From Blautia parvula (GTDB lineage: Bacteria > Bacillota > Clostridia > Lachnospirales > Lachnospiraceae), in NCBI RefSeq assembly GCF_020215665.1, contig NZ_CP084061.1, forward strand, positions 5,988,501-6,052,500: 64,000 nucleotides of DNA, written 5' to 3'. This document shows positions 34,840 to 43,705 of this stretch, piece by piece. A model generated the notes under the pieces. The model was not told the DNA's origin, made no database searches, and saw only the letters and a program-made list of their open reading frames with translations. Every line of letters begins with the position of its first letter. The stretch's first letter is position 1. Made by a program: the position numbers and the translations under genes.

Positions 34840-34840
34840 T

Positions 34841-34868
34841 GGCAGTTCAGCTTATCTGAACTGTTGCC
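34841..34868. other. Hairpin upstream of the preQ1 riboswitch
   Basis: GGCAGTTCAG and CTGAACTGTTGCC form a stem with loop CTTAT (one bulge) in the 5' leader of the minus-strand operon. Its role is unknown; it may insulate the riboswitch from nrdR transcription. Confidence 0.5.
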
Positions 34869-34907
34869 ATTCTAGCAGAAAACATACAAAAATACAAGTG
34901 AAAATCA

Positions 34908-34937
34908 TTGACGTAAGACGTCCATATGTACTATACT
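34908..34937 (+). promoter_or_regulatory. Sigma-A promoter of nrdR
   Basis: TTGACG at 34908-34913 and TATACT at 34932-34937, 18-bp spacer, 48 bp before the nrdR start. Confidence 0.65.
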
Positions 34938-34984
34938 TACCCATAGGTAACTTTACATAACATAAGTTCAAGGAGGACCTTTAC

Positions 34985-35434
34985 ATGAAATGTCCATTTT
35001 GCAATCAAGACAACACCCGCGTCATAGATTCCAGACCGGTTCCAGATAATAATTCCATCCGAAGGAGAAGACAGTGTGACGAGTGCGGCAAGCGCTTTAC
35101 CACTTACGAGAAAATAGAGACGATCCCACTGGTTGTTATCAAAAAAGACCAGAGCCGCGAACAATACGACCGCACCAAGATCCAGGACGGCATCATGCGT
35201 GCCTGCTACAAACGCCCCATCTCCGTAGAGCAGATTGAAAAAATCATAGATGAGATCGAAACCGAGATCTTCAACAAAGAAGACCGCGAAATCCCCAGCA
35301 CCGAAATCGGCGAAATCGTCATGGACAAACTAAAAGACCTTGACGCCGTAACCTACGTCCGCTTCGCCTCCGTCTATCGTGAGTTCAAAGACGTAAACAC
35401 CTTCATGGACGAATTGAAAAAAATCCTGAATTGA
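34985..35434 (+). CDS. nrdR: Transcriptional repressor NrdR
   Basis: 149 aa, the standard size. The N-terminal zinc ribbon has Cys3/Cys6 in MKCPFCNQ and a second pair in CDECGKRFTTYE. The C-terminal ATP-cone domain (about 46-140) begins PLVVIKKDQSREQYDR. It represses ribonucleotide reductase genes when dATP is bound. No nrd genes are in the window. AGGAGG precedes the ATG. Confidence 0.96.
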   Translation: MKCPFCNQDNTRVIDSRPVPDNNSIRRRRQCDECGKRFTTYEKIETIPLVVIKKDQSREQYDRTKIQDGIMRACYKRPISVEQIEKIIDEIETEIFNKEDREIPSTEIGEIVMDKLKDLDAVTYVRFASVYREFKDVNTFMDELKKILN

Positions 35435-35570
35435 TAGGTTTCGTGGAGCGGCGGGCAGATCCAGCCTTGGCCATGTCTCCAAAATAATACTTGCAATCCC
35501 CCCACCATTCCGCTACAATAACCATGACAATTAAATAATGAGGGAACTTTAAATGTTTAAAGGAGAAACC

Positions 35571-37142
35571 ATGAAAAGAGCAAGATTAATACCAACACTT
35601 CTCTTTGCACTTACCCTGACTATTGTACTCGGCGGCTGCCAAGACAAAAAGGAAAGCGGTAAAGAGTCCAAAAACAACGAAAGTTCCACAGAAACAAAAG
35701 CGGAACCAACCATGGGAGGTTCCATTGTAGTAGGAATTCCTCAGGATATTGAGGATAGTCTTGACCCACACAAATCGGTAGCGGCAGGAACAAAAGAAGT
35801 CCTATTCAACATTTATGAAGGCTTAGTAAAGCCTGATGAAAAAGGCAATTACATCGATGCAGTAGCCCAGTCGCACACCATTTCAGAGGACGGCAAGACT
35901 TACACCTTTACACTTCGTGAGGGCGTAAAATTCCACAATGGAGCGGACGTTACCGTAGACGATGTGAAATATTCGATCGAGCGATGCGCCGGTATCACGG
36001 AAGGAACAGAACCGTTGATAGCGGCGTTTTCTAATGTGGAAAACGTCGAAACTCCCGATGACAAAACCATTGTCATTAATTTAAAAGAAGCTGACACAGA
36101 ATTTCTGGCCTACCTCATTGTGGCTGTCATTCCAAAAGATGCCCAGGATCTGGCAACCAACCCTGTGGGCACAGGTCCCTTTATGTATGCATCCCGGTCT
36201 CCCCAGGAGAATATTAAGATCAAAAAATTCGCAGACTACTGGGATACGGAAAACCAGGCATATCTGGATGAGGTCACCTTCAAGGTGGTAAGTGACAGCA
36301 ATGCTATTGTGACCGGATTAAAGGGCGGCTCTCTGGATATGGTAGCACGCATTGATTCCAACCAGTCTGCCCAGCTTAAAGGTGAGGATTTTACCATCTA
36401 TGAAGGCGGTATGAATCTGGTGCAGGCATTATACCTGAACAATGGAGAGGCACCCTTTGACAACGTAAAAGTACGTCAGGCACTCTGCTATGCAGTGAAC
36501 CGCCAGGATGTGCTTGATATGATTGCGGACGGAAAGGGAACCATAATCGGCAGCAGCATGTTCCCTGCATTTGACAAATACTACATGCCGGAGCTGGCAG
36601 ACAAATATCCGCAGGATGCAGGTAAAGCCAAAGCCCTGCTTGCGGAAGCCGGATACCCGGACGGATTTGACATGACGATCACAGTACCATCCAACTATCA
36701 GCAGCATGTGGACACTGCCCAGATACTGGTGGAGCAGTTAAAACAGATTGGTGTCAATGCCAAGATCCAGCTTGTGGAATGGGACAGCTGGCTCAGCGAT
36801 GTTTACGGCGACAGGAAATTCCAGTCTACAGTAGTCGGTGTGGACGCAGCTTATTTAAGCGGCCGTGCTCTGCTGGAGCGTTTTACCTCTGATTCTTCTA
36901 AAAATTTCATTAACTTTCATAATGAAGAGTATGATAAACTCTATCAGCAGGTAAAGAAAAGCACAGACGATAAAGAACAGACAGAACTCTACAAGAAGAT
37001 GGAAACCATTCTTGCAGATGACGCGGCAAATGTCTACATTCAGGATATGGCTTCAGAGGTTGCTCTCAGAAAGTCATACAGTGGTTTTGAATTCTATCCG
37101 CTGTACGTTCTGGATCTGGCAAAAATCTACAAAGTAAAATAA
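35571..37142 (+). CDS. Peptide ABC transporter substrate-binding lipoprotein (family 5)
   Basis: 523 aa from ATG 35571 after AGGAGA. The lipoprotein signal ends in VLGGC (Cys at about 23). The SBP_bac_5 domain shows GLVKPDEKGNYIDAVAQSHTISEDGKTYTFTLREGVKFHNG in sequence and VRQALCYAVNRQDVL later. It heads a complete DppBCDF-type operon, so it binds oligopeptides, nickel chelates or similar ligands. Confidence 0.92.
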   Translation: MKRARLIPTLLFALTLTIVLGGCQDKKESGKESKNNESSTETKAEPTMGGSIVVGIPQDIEDSLDPHKSVAAGTKEVLFNIYEGLVKPDEKGNYIDAVAQSHTISEDGKTYTFTLREGVKFHNGADVTVDDVKYSIERCAGITEGTEPLIAAFSNVENVETPDDKTIVINLKEADTEFLAYLIVAVIPKDAQDLATNPVGTGPFMYASRSPQENIKIKKFADYWDTENQAYLDEVTFKVVSDSNAIVTGLKGGSLDMVARIDSNQSAQLKGEDFTIYEGGMNLVQALYLNNGEAPFDNVKVRQALCYAVNRQDVLDMIADGKGTIIGSSMFPAFDKYYMPELADKYPQDAGKAKALLAEAGYPDGFDMTITVPSNYQQHVDTAQILVEQLKQIGVNAKIQLVEWDSWLSDVYGDRKFQSTVVGVDAAYLSGRALLERFTSDSSKNFINFHNEEYDKLYQQVKKSTDDKEQTELYKKMETILADDAANVYIQDMASEVALRKSYSGFEFYPLYVLDLAKIYKVK

Positions 37143-37193
37143 AGCCCGGCCGGATGTACCGGGGAAACATACACGGAAAAGGAGAAAGACAGA

Positions 37194-38138
37194 ATGAAAT
37201 ATATTGTGAAAAAAACAGGAACTCTCATTATAACATTGTTAATTGTCTCTTTTCTGTCCTTTATGGCTTTTTCCGTGATCCCCGGTGATGCGGCAAAATC
37301 AAAACTGGGAACAGAGGCCACAAAGGAACAGGTAGAGGCACTGCAGCATGAGATGGGCCTGGATAAACCGGTTCTGGTCCGCTACGGCCTGTGGCTGAAA
37401 GATTTTGTAACAGGAGATATGGGTGAGTCCTACAGTTATTCCATGCCGGTGCAGGAGATGATCGCGGATAAAATACCTGTCAATCTTACCATGGTACTCA
37501 TGGGATTTTTTATCATCCTGCTGTTTTCCATACCTCTCGGCATTTTTACTGCCAGCCATGAGGGCGGGATGCTTGACCGTTTTCTCATGACCTGTAATCA
37601 GGTGGTCATGTCGGTTCCCGGTTTTTTTCTGGGTATTTTGATCACATATGTATTCGGACTGGTGCTTAAATGGTTCACACCTGGAGCCTATGTCTCCCCA
37701 TCCGAAAATTTTGGCGGATTTTTAGCCTACCTCATAGCGCCCAGCATAGCCATCGCTCTTCCAAAAAGCGCAATGGCGGTGAAAATGCTGCGCAGTTCCG
37801 TGATCACCCAGCTTCACATGGATTATGTGCGCACTGCTTTCAGCCGCGGAAACAGGACAGGGCGTGTCCTCGGCAGGCATGTGCTGAAAAATGCACTGAT
37901 TCCGGTGCTCACGTTCTGGGCTATGACCATTGCGGATATTATGGCAAACAGCATTATTCTGGAGCAGGTGTTTACCATTCCCGGCATGGGCAGCCTGCTG
38001 ATCACCTCCATTTCCAACAGGGATTATCCTGTCGTCCAGGGAATCATTGTGCTGATTGCAGCAATGGTGGTGCTCATCAATTTTACGGTTGACATTTTAT
38101 ACGGAAAAATAGACCCGCGGATACGCATGGATGCTTAG
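37194..38138 (+). CDS. Peptide ABC transporter permease, DppB type
   Basis: 314 aa with six membrane segments. The DppB N-terminus YIVKKTGTLIITLLIVSFLSF and the EAA-like loop MDYVRTAFSRGNRTGRVLGRHVLKNALIPVL are present. It is 51 nt after the binding protein gene and 15 nt before the second permease. Confidence 0.93.
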   Translation: MKYIVKKTGTLIITLLIVSFLSFMAFSVIPGDAAKSKLGTEATKEQVEALQHEMGLDKPVLVRYGLWLKDFVTGDMGESYSYSMPVQEMIADKIPVNLTMVLMGFFIILLFSIPLGIFTASHEGGMLDRFLMTCNQVVMSVPGFFLGILITYVFGLVLKWFTPGAYVSPSENFGGFLAYLIAPSIAIALPKSAMAVKMLRSSVITQLHMDYVRTAFSRGNRTGRVLGRHVLKNALIPVLTFWAMTIADIMANSIILEQVFTIPGMGSLLITSISNRDYPVVQGIIVLIAAMVVLINFTVDILYGKIDPRIRMDA

Positions 38139-38153
38139 ACAGGAGGAGAGAAG

Positions 38154-38966
38154 ATGAGAAAAGACAGAAAAAACAAGTCGGGCAATCTGATCATCGGTGC
38201 CTCTCTGGCAGGATTCATGCTGTTATTTCTGCTGATTGGCCTTTTGTACACGCCTTATGATCCTGACGCCATGAGCGGCGGCGCTAAATTCGCGGCACCT
38301 TCCCTGGCGCACTTATTTGGATGCGATCAGTTTGGGCGTGATATTTTAAGCCGTGTCATGAAAGGAACAGGCACCACCTTTTTTGTGGGCGCGGCGACCG
38401 TTATGATCGGGGGCGGAATCGGCCTTTTGGTGGGGGCGTTTACCGGATATTTTGGTGGATGGCTGGATGAGATCCTTATGCGTTTTAATGATGCGGTTGT
38501 CTCTTTTCCAAGTATTTTGCTGGCCCTGGTATTCATCAGTATCTTAGGACCTGGAAAATACAATGTGATCCTGGCCCTTGGTGTTGTGTTCATTCCCAGC
38601 TTTGCCAGGATGACGAGAAGTGAATTTATATCCCAGAGGGAAATGGATTATGTGAAAAGTGCAAGGCTTATGGGAGCTTCTCATCTGCGGATCATGTTTA
38701 TACACATCCTTCCCAATACCCTGCCAACTGTTCTGGCCACGGCTGCCATTGGATTTAACAACGCGGTGCTGGCTGAGGCGGGTATGAGTTATCTGGGAAT
38801 CGGTGTGCAGCCTCCGGATGCCAGTCTTGGAAGAATGCTGTCTGAGTCCCAGGCATATCTGGCGACAGCGCCCTGGTGCGCTCTTTTTCCCGGGGTGGCG
38901 GTTATCCTCCTGGCACTGGGATTTTCCCTGTTAAGTGACGGGCTGCAGAAGAAAGGCGGGAAGTAA
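38154..38966 (+). CDS. Peptide ABC transporter permease, DppC type
   Basis: 270 aa. Family marks are HLFGCDQFGRDILSRVMKGTGTTFFVG near 50-76, the EAA loop REMDYVKSARLMGASHLRIMFIHILPN, and the AGMSYLGIGVQPPDASLGRMLSES end. Partner of DppB; the ATPases follow at once. Confidence 0.94.
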   Translation: MRKDRKNKSGNLIIGASLAGFMLLFLLIGLLYTPYDPDAMSGGAKFAAPSLAHLFGCDQFGRDILSRVMKGTGTTFFVGAATVMIGGGIGLLVGAFTGYFGGWLDEILMRFNDAVVSFPSILLALVFISILGPGKYNVILALGVVFIPSFARMTRSEFISQREMDYVKSARLMGASHLRIMFIHILPNTLPTVLATAAIGFNNAVLAEAGMSYLGIGVQPPDASLGRMLSESQAYLATAPWCALFPGVAVILLALGFSLLSDGLQKKGGK

Positions 38967-38967
38967 T

Positions 38968-39801
38968 ATGGCATTACTGGAAATAAAAAATCTGGCAATT
39001 GAATTTCATGATACCGTACCGCCCACAAAAATTGTGGAGAACATTTCTTTTTCCATGGAGGAAGGGGAAATACTGGGAATCGTAGGGGAATCCGGTTCAG
39101 GCAAAACGCAGACGGCCCTTTCTGTCATGGGTCTTTTGGGCGAACATGCCAAAATGCCCAGAGGAGAGATTTTGTTTCAGGGCAGAGATATTCTGAAGAT
39201 GCAAAAAGAAGAGTTGTGGAAAATACGGGGCAGAGAGATCGGCATTATCTTCCAGGAACCCATGACATCCCTGAATCCGGTCATGACAATCGGAGAGCAG
39301 GTGGAGGAAGCCATGCGGATTCACAGCCATTTCAGTGCCCGGGAACGAAAAGAAAAGGCACTTCAGATGATGAAAAACGTGGAGCTTCCCAATCCGGAGC
39401 TTCTGTATGACAAATATCCCCATCAGCTCTCAGGCGGCATGCGTCAGCGTGTCATGATCGCGGCAGCTCTTGTGATGGGGCCCAAGCTTCTGATTGCGGA
39501 TGAGCCCACCACAGCACTGGATGTGACCATACAGGCCCAGATCTTAAAGCTCCTTCAGAAAATCAACAGGGAACAGGGAACCGCAATTCTCTTTATCTCC
39601 CATGACCTGGGTGTTATCCGTCATCTATGCAGCCGTGTTATTGTCATGAACCGGGGAAAAGCTGTGGAACAGGGAAGTGTGCAGGAGATATTTGAGCATC
39701 CTTCCATGGAATATACAAAAAAACTCCTGGCAGCCATACCAACCAGAAGAACTTCTCTCAGAAGGCGGTCAGCAGCAAAACAGGAAAGGGGCGGGGCATA
39801 A
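38968..39801 (+). CDS. Peptide ABC transporter ATP-binding protein, DppD type
   Basis: 277 aa from ATG 38968. Walker [11 protein letters not shown]-loop [12 protein letters not shown], signature LSGGMRQR, Walker [13 protein letters not shown] and the switch His in ISHDLGVI are intact. The oligopeptide-type C-terminal extension is short. Its stop overlaps the next ATG by one base (TAATG). Confidence 0.95.
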   Translation: MALLEIKNLAIEFHDTVPPTKIVENISFSMEEGEILGIVGESGSGKTQTALSVMGLLGEHAKMPRGEILFQGRDILKMQKEELWKIRGREIGIIFQEPMTSLNPVMTIGEQVEEAMRIHSHFSARERKEKALQMMKNVELPNPELLYDKYPHQLSGGMRQRVMIAAALVMGPKLLIADEPTTALDVTIQAQILKLLQKINREQGTAILFISHDLGVIRHLCSRVIVMNRGKAVEQGSVQEIFEHPSMEYTKKLLAAIPTRRTSLRRRSAAKQERGGA

Positions 39802-40523
39802 TGGAACCTGTACTGGAAGTAAAACACGTAAGTGCATCTTACCGTGAAGGCAAAAAAGAACAGCAGGTGCTGAAGGACATTGATTTTACGGTCCATAAAA
39901 ACGAGATCCTGGGTCTGGTCGGAGAGAGCGGATGCGGAAAAACCACACTCTCCAAAGCAATCCTGGGATTTGTAAAAGTGCAGGATGGTGAGATCATACA
40001 TCACACCCGGAATCCCCAGATGATCTTCCAGGACCCCTATTCCTCCCTCAACCCTTCAAAACGTGTGGCATGGATCCTGGAGGAGCCGCTGCGCATGCAG
40101 AAAATACCAAAAGAGGAGCGGCGCAGGAAAGTCCTTGCCATGGCAGAAAAGACAGGGCTTTCCAAAGAACACCTGAAACGCCGTCCCCGGGAATTATCCG
40201 GCGGCCAGCGGCAGAGAGTGAGTATCGCGGTTTCTCTTCTCCAGGGATCACAGTTCATCATTGCGGATGAGCCGGTGTCAGCCCTGGATGTTACCATTCA
40301 GCGGCAGATCATGGAACTGATCATAAAACTACAGGAAGAGATGAAGTTTTCCGTTCTTTTCATCTCTCATGATCTGAATGTGATCTATCAGATGTGTGAC
40401 AGGGTTATGGTGATGAGAGATGGCAAGATTGTGGAAGAAGGGAATGTGGAGGAGGTATTTGCCAGTCCGAAGGCTGATTATACAAAGGAGCTGATGGCGG
40501 CAACATTGGATGTGGAGGTATAA
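39801..40523 (+). CDS. Peptide ABC transporter ATP-binding protein, DppF type
   Basis: 240 aa. Walker [11 protein letters not shown]-loop [12 protein letters not shown], signature LSGGQRQR, Walker [13 protein letters not shown] and His in ISHDLNVI. It is shorter than many DppF proteins, lacking most of the C-terminal extension. It closes the five-gene transporter operon; a palindromic element starts 20 nt later. Confidence 0.95.
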   Translation: MEPVLEVKHVSASYREGKKEQQVLKDIDFTVHKNEILGLVGESGCGKTTLSKAILGFVKVQDGEIIHHTRNPQMIFQDPYSSLNPSKRVAWILEEPLRMQKIPKEERRRKVLAMAEKTGLSKEHLKRRPRELSGGQRQRVSIAVSLLQGSQFIIADEPVSALDVTIQRQIMELIIKLQEEMKFSVLFISHDLNVIYQMCDRVMVMRDGKIVEEGNVEEVFASPKADYTKELMAATLDVEV

Positions 40524-40542
40524 CGGCATTTGGCGGACGCCG

Positions 40543-40717
40543 GGTCTGGTCATAAGCTTCCCTGTACGGACGGGAGCAGAGAACTTCCGAGCTAACACGC
40601 AACCCGCACTAAGTTCATCGCCTTAGGGCTCTTCACTAAGTGCTTGCTAGCGTGTGGATCTCGTAAGATTCTCTAAGCGCTCCTAAACGCCCGTACAGGG
40701 AAGCTTATGACCAGGCC
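40543..40717 (-). repeat. Long palindromic structured element, copy 2
   Basis: Arms 40543-40572 and 40688-40717 match at 28 of 30 positions. The central 46 nt (about 40604-40649) are identical, in reverse, to the core at 41198-41380. On the minus strand the order is GATCCA, stem CACGC (reads GCGTG at 40650-40654 on plus), CACTTAGTGAAGA, GATGAACTTAGTG, closing stem GCGTG, TTAGCT. Compared with the other copies, the stem bases differ but stay paired. Confidence 0.85.
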
Positions 40718-41197
40718 CGCCTGTTTTTCAATATGGGAATATACCTCCAGAATAACTGTGCCACGAAATAGATTATAAACTGCATGAAAAAGAAATTTCC
40801 TGTATTTACCTATAAGTTCAATAGAAATATCAGGGCTATATGTAATAATAAAGAGGTTTTGACAAGAATCATAATAATTTACCCATAATTTTTGTCTTAA
40901 GTAAAAAAATCATATGCAATATCTGGAATTACATTTTAAAAGTCTCTTATATTTACCTATAATTTCTTAAATGATAAACTCATTTATTTGTAGCAGCTTA
41001 AATTCGCCATTAAAATGATTCCGAATTTACATACCATATCATATCGAAATACCAAACTTATATGAAGTCATAAAAAAGAATGAGCATTATTCTGTCCTGT
41101 TATCAGGAATTTATCCGGCAGGATCTCCAATGCAGTTCGCAACATTTTTCGTGTTCCAATTATTTCCCACTTATCAACTGTTCCACATACAAAGTCA

Positions 41198-41380
41198 GCC
41201 GAACCTGGCCGCAGGCTTCCCCGCACGGGCGTTTAGGAGCGTCCAGAGAAGCTTACAAGATCCATGCGTTAGCAAGCACTTAGTGAAGAGCCCTAAGGCG
41301 ATGAACTTAGTGCGGCTTACGCATTAGCTTGTAAGTTCTCTGCTCCCGTCCGTGCGGGGAAGCCTGCGGCCAGGTTCGGC
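41198..41380 (+). repeat. Long palindromic structured element, copy 3
   Basis: Arms 41198-41231 and 41347-41380 match at 33 of 34 positions. Inside: GATCCA (41259-41264), stem TGCGT (41265-41269), core CACTTAGTGAAGA (41277-41289) and GATGAACTTAGTG (41300-41312), closing stem ACGCA (41319-41323), TTAGCT (41324-41329). Further outer stems CTTACAAG/CTTGTAAG, AGAGAA/TTCTCT and GGAGC/GCTCC are all paired. Confidence 0.85.
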
Positions 41381-41564
41381 GTCCGGGTATATATCCCTTC
41401 TAACCGGCAGTCAACACAGCACTATTTACCATATAAAAAGCATCATGCCGCTTGCGTTTTCCACGGCGAAGTGATAAAATTTTCAACAATAACATCTGCA
41501 GTGCAATATAACATAAATCACGATCCCACAGGAATAGAATGGGAAAAGCGGAGAGGAGAATAAC

Positions 41565-42785
41565 ATGAGAACTTTTGATAAATCTTCAAAATTAGACAAC
41601 GTCTGCTATGATGTCCGGGGACCGGTGCTGGATGAGGCCAACCGGATGCAGGAGAGCGGCATTGATGTGCTGAAATTAAACATAGGAAATCCGGCACCCT
41701 TTGGTTTCAAAGCACCGGAGGAAGTGATACTGGATATGATCTACACACTCCGGGACTCTCAGGGATATTCAGATTCCCATGGGATATTTGCTGCCAGAAA
41801 AGCGATCATGCAGTACTGTCAGATCAAGAACATAAAAGACGTGGCCCTGGAAGACATCTATACAGGGAATGGTGTCAGCGAGCTTATCAACATGGTGACT
41901 CAGGGGCTTATTGATGACGGGGATGAGATTCTGGTACCTTCCCCGGATTACCCGCTGTGGACCGGCTGTGTGACGCTGGCAGGAGGAAAGGCTGTGCATT
42001 ATATCTGTGATGAACAGGCAGACTGGTATCCGGATATTGAGGATATGCGCAGCAAGATTACGGATAAGACAAAAGCCATTGTGATCATCAATCCAAACAA
42101 TCCGACGGGAGCTGTCTATCCCAAGGAAGTGCTGGAGGAGATCGCTGCGCTGGCAAGAGAGCATGATCTGATGATTTTCTCTGATGAAATCTATGACCGC
42201 CTGACCATGGACGGGGTGGTGCATCATTCCATCGCTGCCCTGGCACCGGACGTGTTCTGTGTTACCATGAACGGCCTTTCAAAATCCCACATGGTGGCCG
42301 GATTCCGCTGCGGCTGGATGGTCTTAAGCGGGCCGAAAGAGAGGGCAAAGGGATATATCGAAGGGCTGAATATGCTGTCCAACATGCGTCTCTGCTCCAA
42401 TGTTCCGGCACAGTCCATTGTACAGACAGCCCTGGGCGGTTTTCAGAGTGTACAGGAATACCTGCAGCCGGGAGGGCGCATCTATGAGCAGAGGGAATAT
42501 ATTTACAAGGCAGTCAATGATATTCCCGGTCTGTCGGCTGTGAAGCCAAAAGCGGCTTTCTATATTTTTCCGAAAATAGATACAAAGCGTTTTCATATTT
42601 TGGATGATGAGAAGTTTGTCCTGGACTTTTTGAAAGAGAAGAAGGTGCTTCTGACTCATGGAAAAGGATTTAACTGGGGAGAGCCGGATCATTTCCGTAT
42701 TGTGTATCTGCCGAATCTGGAACAACTGAAAAGTGCAGCCAATAAACTGGCTGATTTCCTGGACGGTTATCATCAGAAACTCTGA
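41565..42785 (+). CDS. Pyridoxal-phosphate aminotransferase, AlaA-like
   Basis: 406 aa, class I/II fold. The start RGPVLDEANRMQESGIDVLKLNIGNPAPFGF resembles AlaA (glutamate-pyruvate aminotransferase). PLP contacts are NPNNPTGAVYP, FSDEIYDR, and the Schiff-base Lys in NGLSKSHMVAGFRCGWM. It is likely to make alanine from pyruvate with glutamate; other keto acids are possible. A DMT transporter gene follows by 14 nt, perhaps exporting an amino acid. Confidence 0.88.
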   Translation: MRTFDKSSKLDNVCYDVRGPVLDEANRMQESGIDVLKLNIGNPAPFGFKAPEEVILDMIYTLRDSQGYSDSHGIFAARKAIMQYCQIKNIKDVALEDIYTGNGVSELINMVTQGLIDDGDEILVPSPDYPLWTGCVTLAGGKAVHYICDEQADWYPDIEDMRSKITDKTKAIVIINPNNPTGAVYPKEVLEEIAALAREHDLMIFSDEIYDRLTMDGVVHHSIAALAPDVFCVTMNGLSKSHMVAGFRCGWMVLSGPKERAKGYIEGLNMLSNMRLCSNVPAQSIVQTALGGFQSVQEYLQPGGRIYEQREYIYKAVNDIPGLSAVKPKAAFYIFPKIDTKRFHILDDEKFVLDFLKEKKVLLTHGKGFNWGEPDHFRIVYLPNLEQLKSAANKLADFLDGYHQKL

Positions 42786-42799
42786 AAGAGGCAGATAGA

Positions 42800-43687
42800 A
42801 TGAAACAGAGACAAAAGGGAATTCTCTGCATTCTCATGGCAGCCTTCTGTTTTGCGCTGATGAACACCTTTGTGCGTCTGTCAGGGGACCTGCCGTCTGT
42901 GCAGAAGAGTTTTTTCAGGAATCTGGTGGCAGCAGCCTTTGCAGGTTCCATACTGATAAAAAATAAAGCCTGGTATTCAGGAAAAAAAGGAAATATGAAA
43001 TATCTGCTGTGCCGTGCGGTTTTCGGCACAGCAGGTATTTTATGTAATTTTTACGCGGTGGATCATCTGGTGCTGGCAGATGCCTCCATGCTCAATAAGA
43101 TGTCCCCGTTTTTTGCCATAATCTTCAGTCTGTTCCTGCTGAAAGAAAAACCGAATAAACTGCAGGTGGGAGCTGTGATCCTGGCCTTTGCGGGAAGTCT
43201 TATGATCGTTAAGCCTACGGGGACGGGAATGAGCTTTCTGCCTGCCCTTATTGGACTTGCAGGGGGAATGGCGGCAGGGTTGGCTTATACTATGGTGCGC
43301 GTGCTGGGAGGCAGGGGAGAGAAAGGGCCGTTTATTGTGTTTTTCTTTTCCTGTTTTTCCTGTCTGGTGACGCTTCCGTATCTGCTTTTCTTCTACCATC
43401 CCATGAGCCATATGCAGCTTTTGTATCTGCTTCTGGCGGGAGCAGCGGCGGCAGGGGGGCAGTTTTCCATTACAGCCGCTTATTGTTTTGCGCCTGCCAA
43501 GGAGATTTCGGTTTATGATTATTCTCAGGTTATTTTTTCGGCAGTTCTGGGCTTTATCCTGTTTTCACAGGTGCCGGACGTGCTCAGTATCCTGGGATAT
43601 TTGATCATCTGTGCCATGGCAGTCTGGATGTATCTGTATAATACGGGAAAGCTGGGAAACGCAGGGGCTATGGGCCGTTCCCGGTGA
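42800..43687 (+). CDS. DMT-superfamily (EamA) transporter
   Basis: 295 aa with ten hydrophobic segments arranged as two EamA repeats. The first repeat has MAAFCFALMNTFVRLSG and NFYAVDHLVLADASMLNKMSPFFAIIFS; the second ends at about residue 280. Substrates of EamA proteins vary (amino acids, metabolites). Its position directly after an aminotransferase gene suggests an amino acid or related compound. Confidence 0.88.
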   Translation: MKQRQKGILCILMAAFCFALMNTFVRLSGDLPSVQKSFFRNLVAAAFAGSILIKNKAWYSGKKGNMKYLLCRAVFGTAGILCNFYAVDHLVLADASMLNKMSPFFAIIFSLFLLKEKPNKLQVGAVILAFAGSLMIVKPTGTGMSFLPALIGLAGGMAAGLAYTMVRVLGGRGEKGPFIVFFFSCFSCLVTLPYLLFFYHPMSHMQLLYLLLAGAAAAGGQFSITAAYCFAPAKEISVYDYSQVIFSAVLGFILFSQVPDVLSILGYLIICAMAVWMYLYNTGKLGNAGAMGRSR

Positions 43688-43705
43688 AAGGAAGTGTAGG
43701 AAAGA

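Larger units (their letters stand above)
40524..41564. other. Gene-free 1-kb region with two opposed palindromic elements
   Basis: It holds two copies of the palindromic element in opposite orientation, separated by about 480 nt of very AT-rich DNA (40740-41180). No ORF with an RBS was found. In the AT-rich part, short repeats of TTTACCTATAA (near 40801, 40879 and 40955) occur three times and may be a binding motif. Confidence 0.6.

Noticed and set aside
40740-41190. Possible CRISPR-like or origin repeats in the AT-rich gap
   Set aside because: Only three short imperfect TTTACCTATAA repeats at irregular spacing; no DnaA boxes, cas genes or regular spacers.
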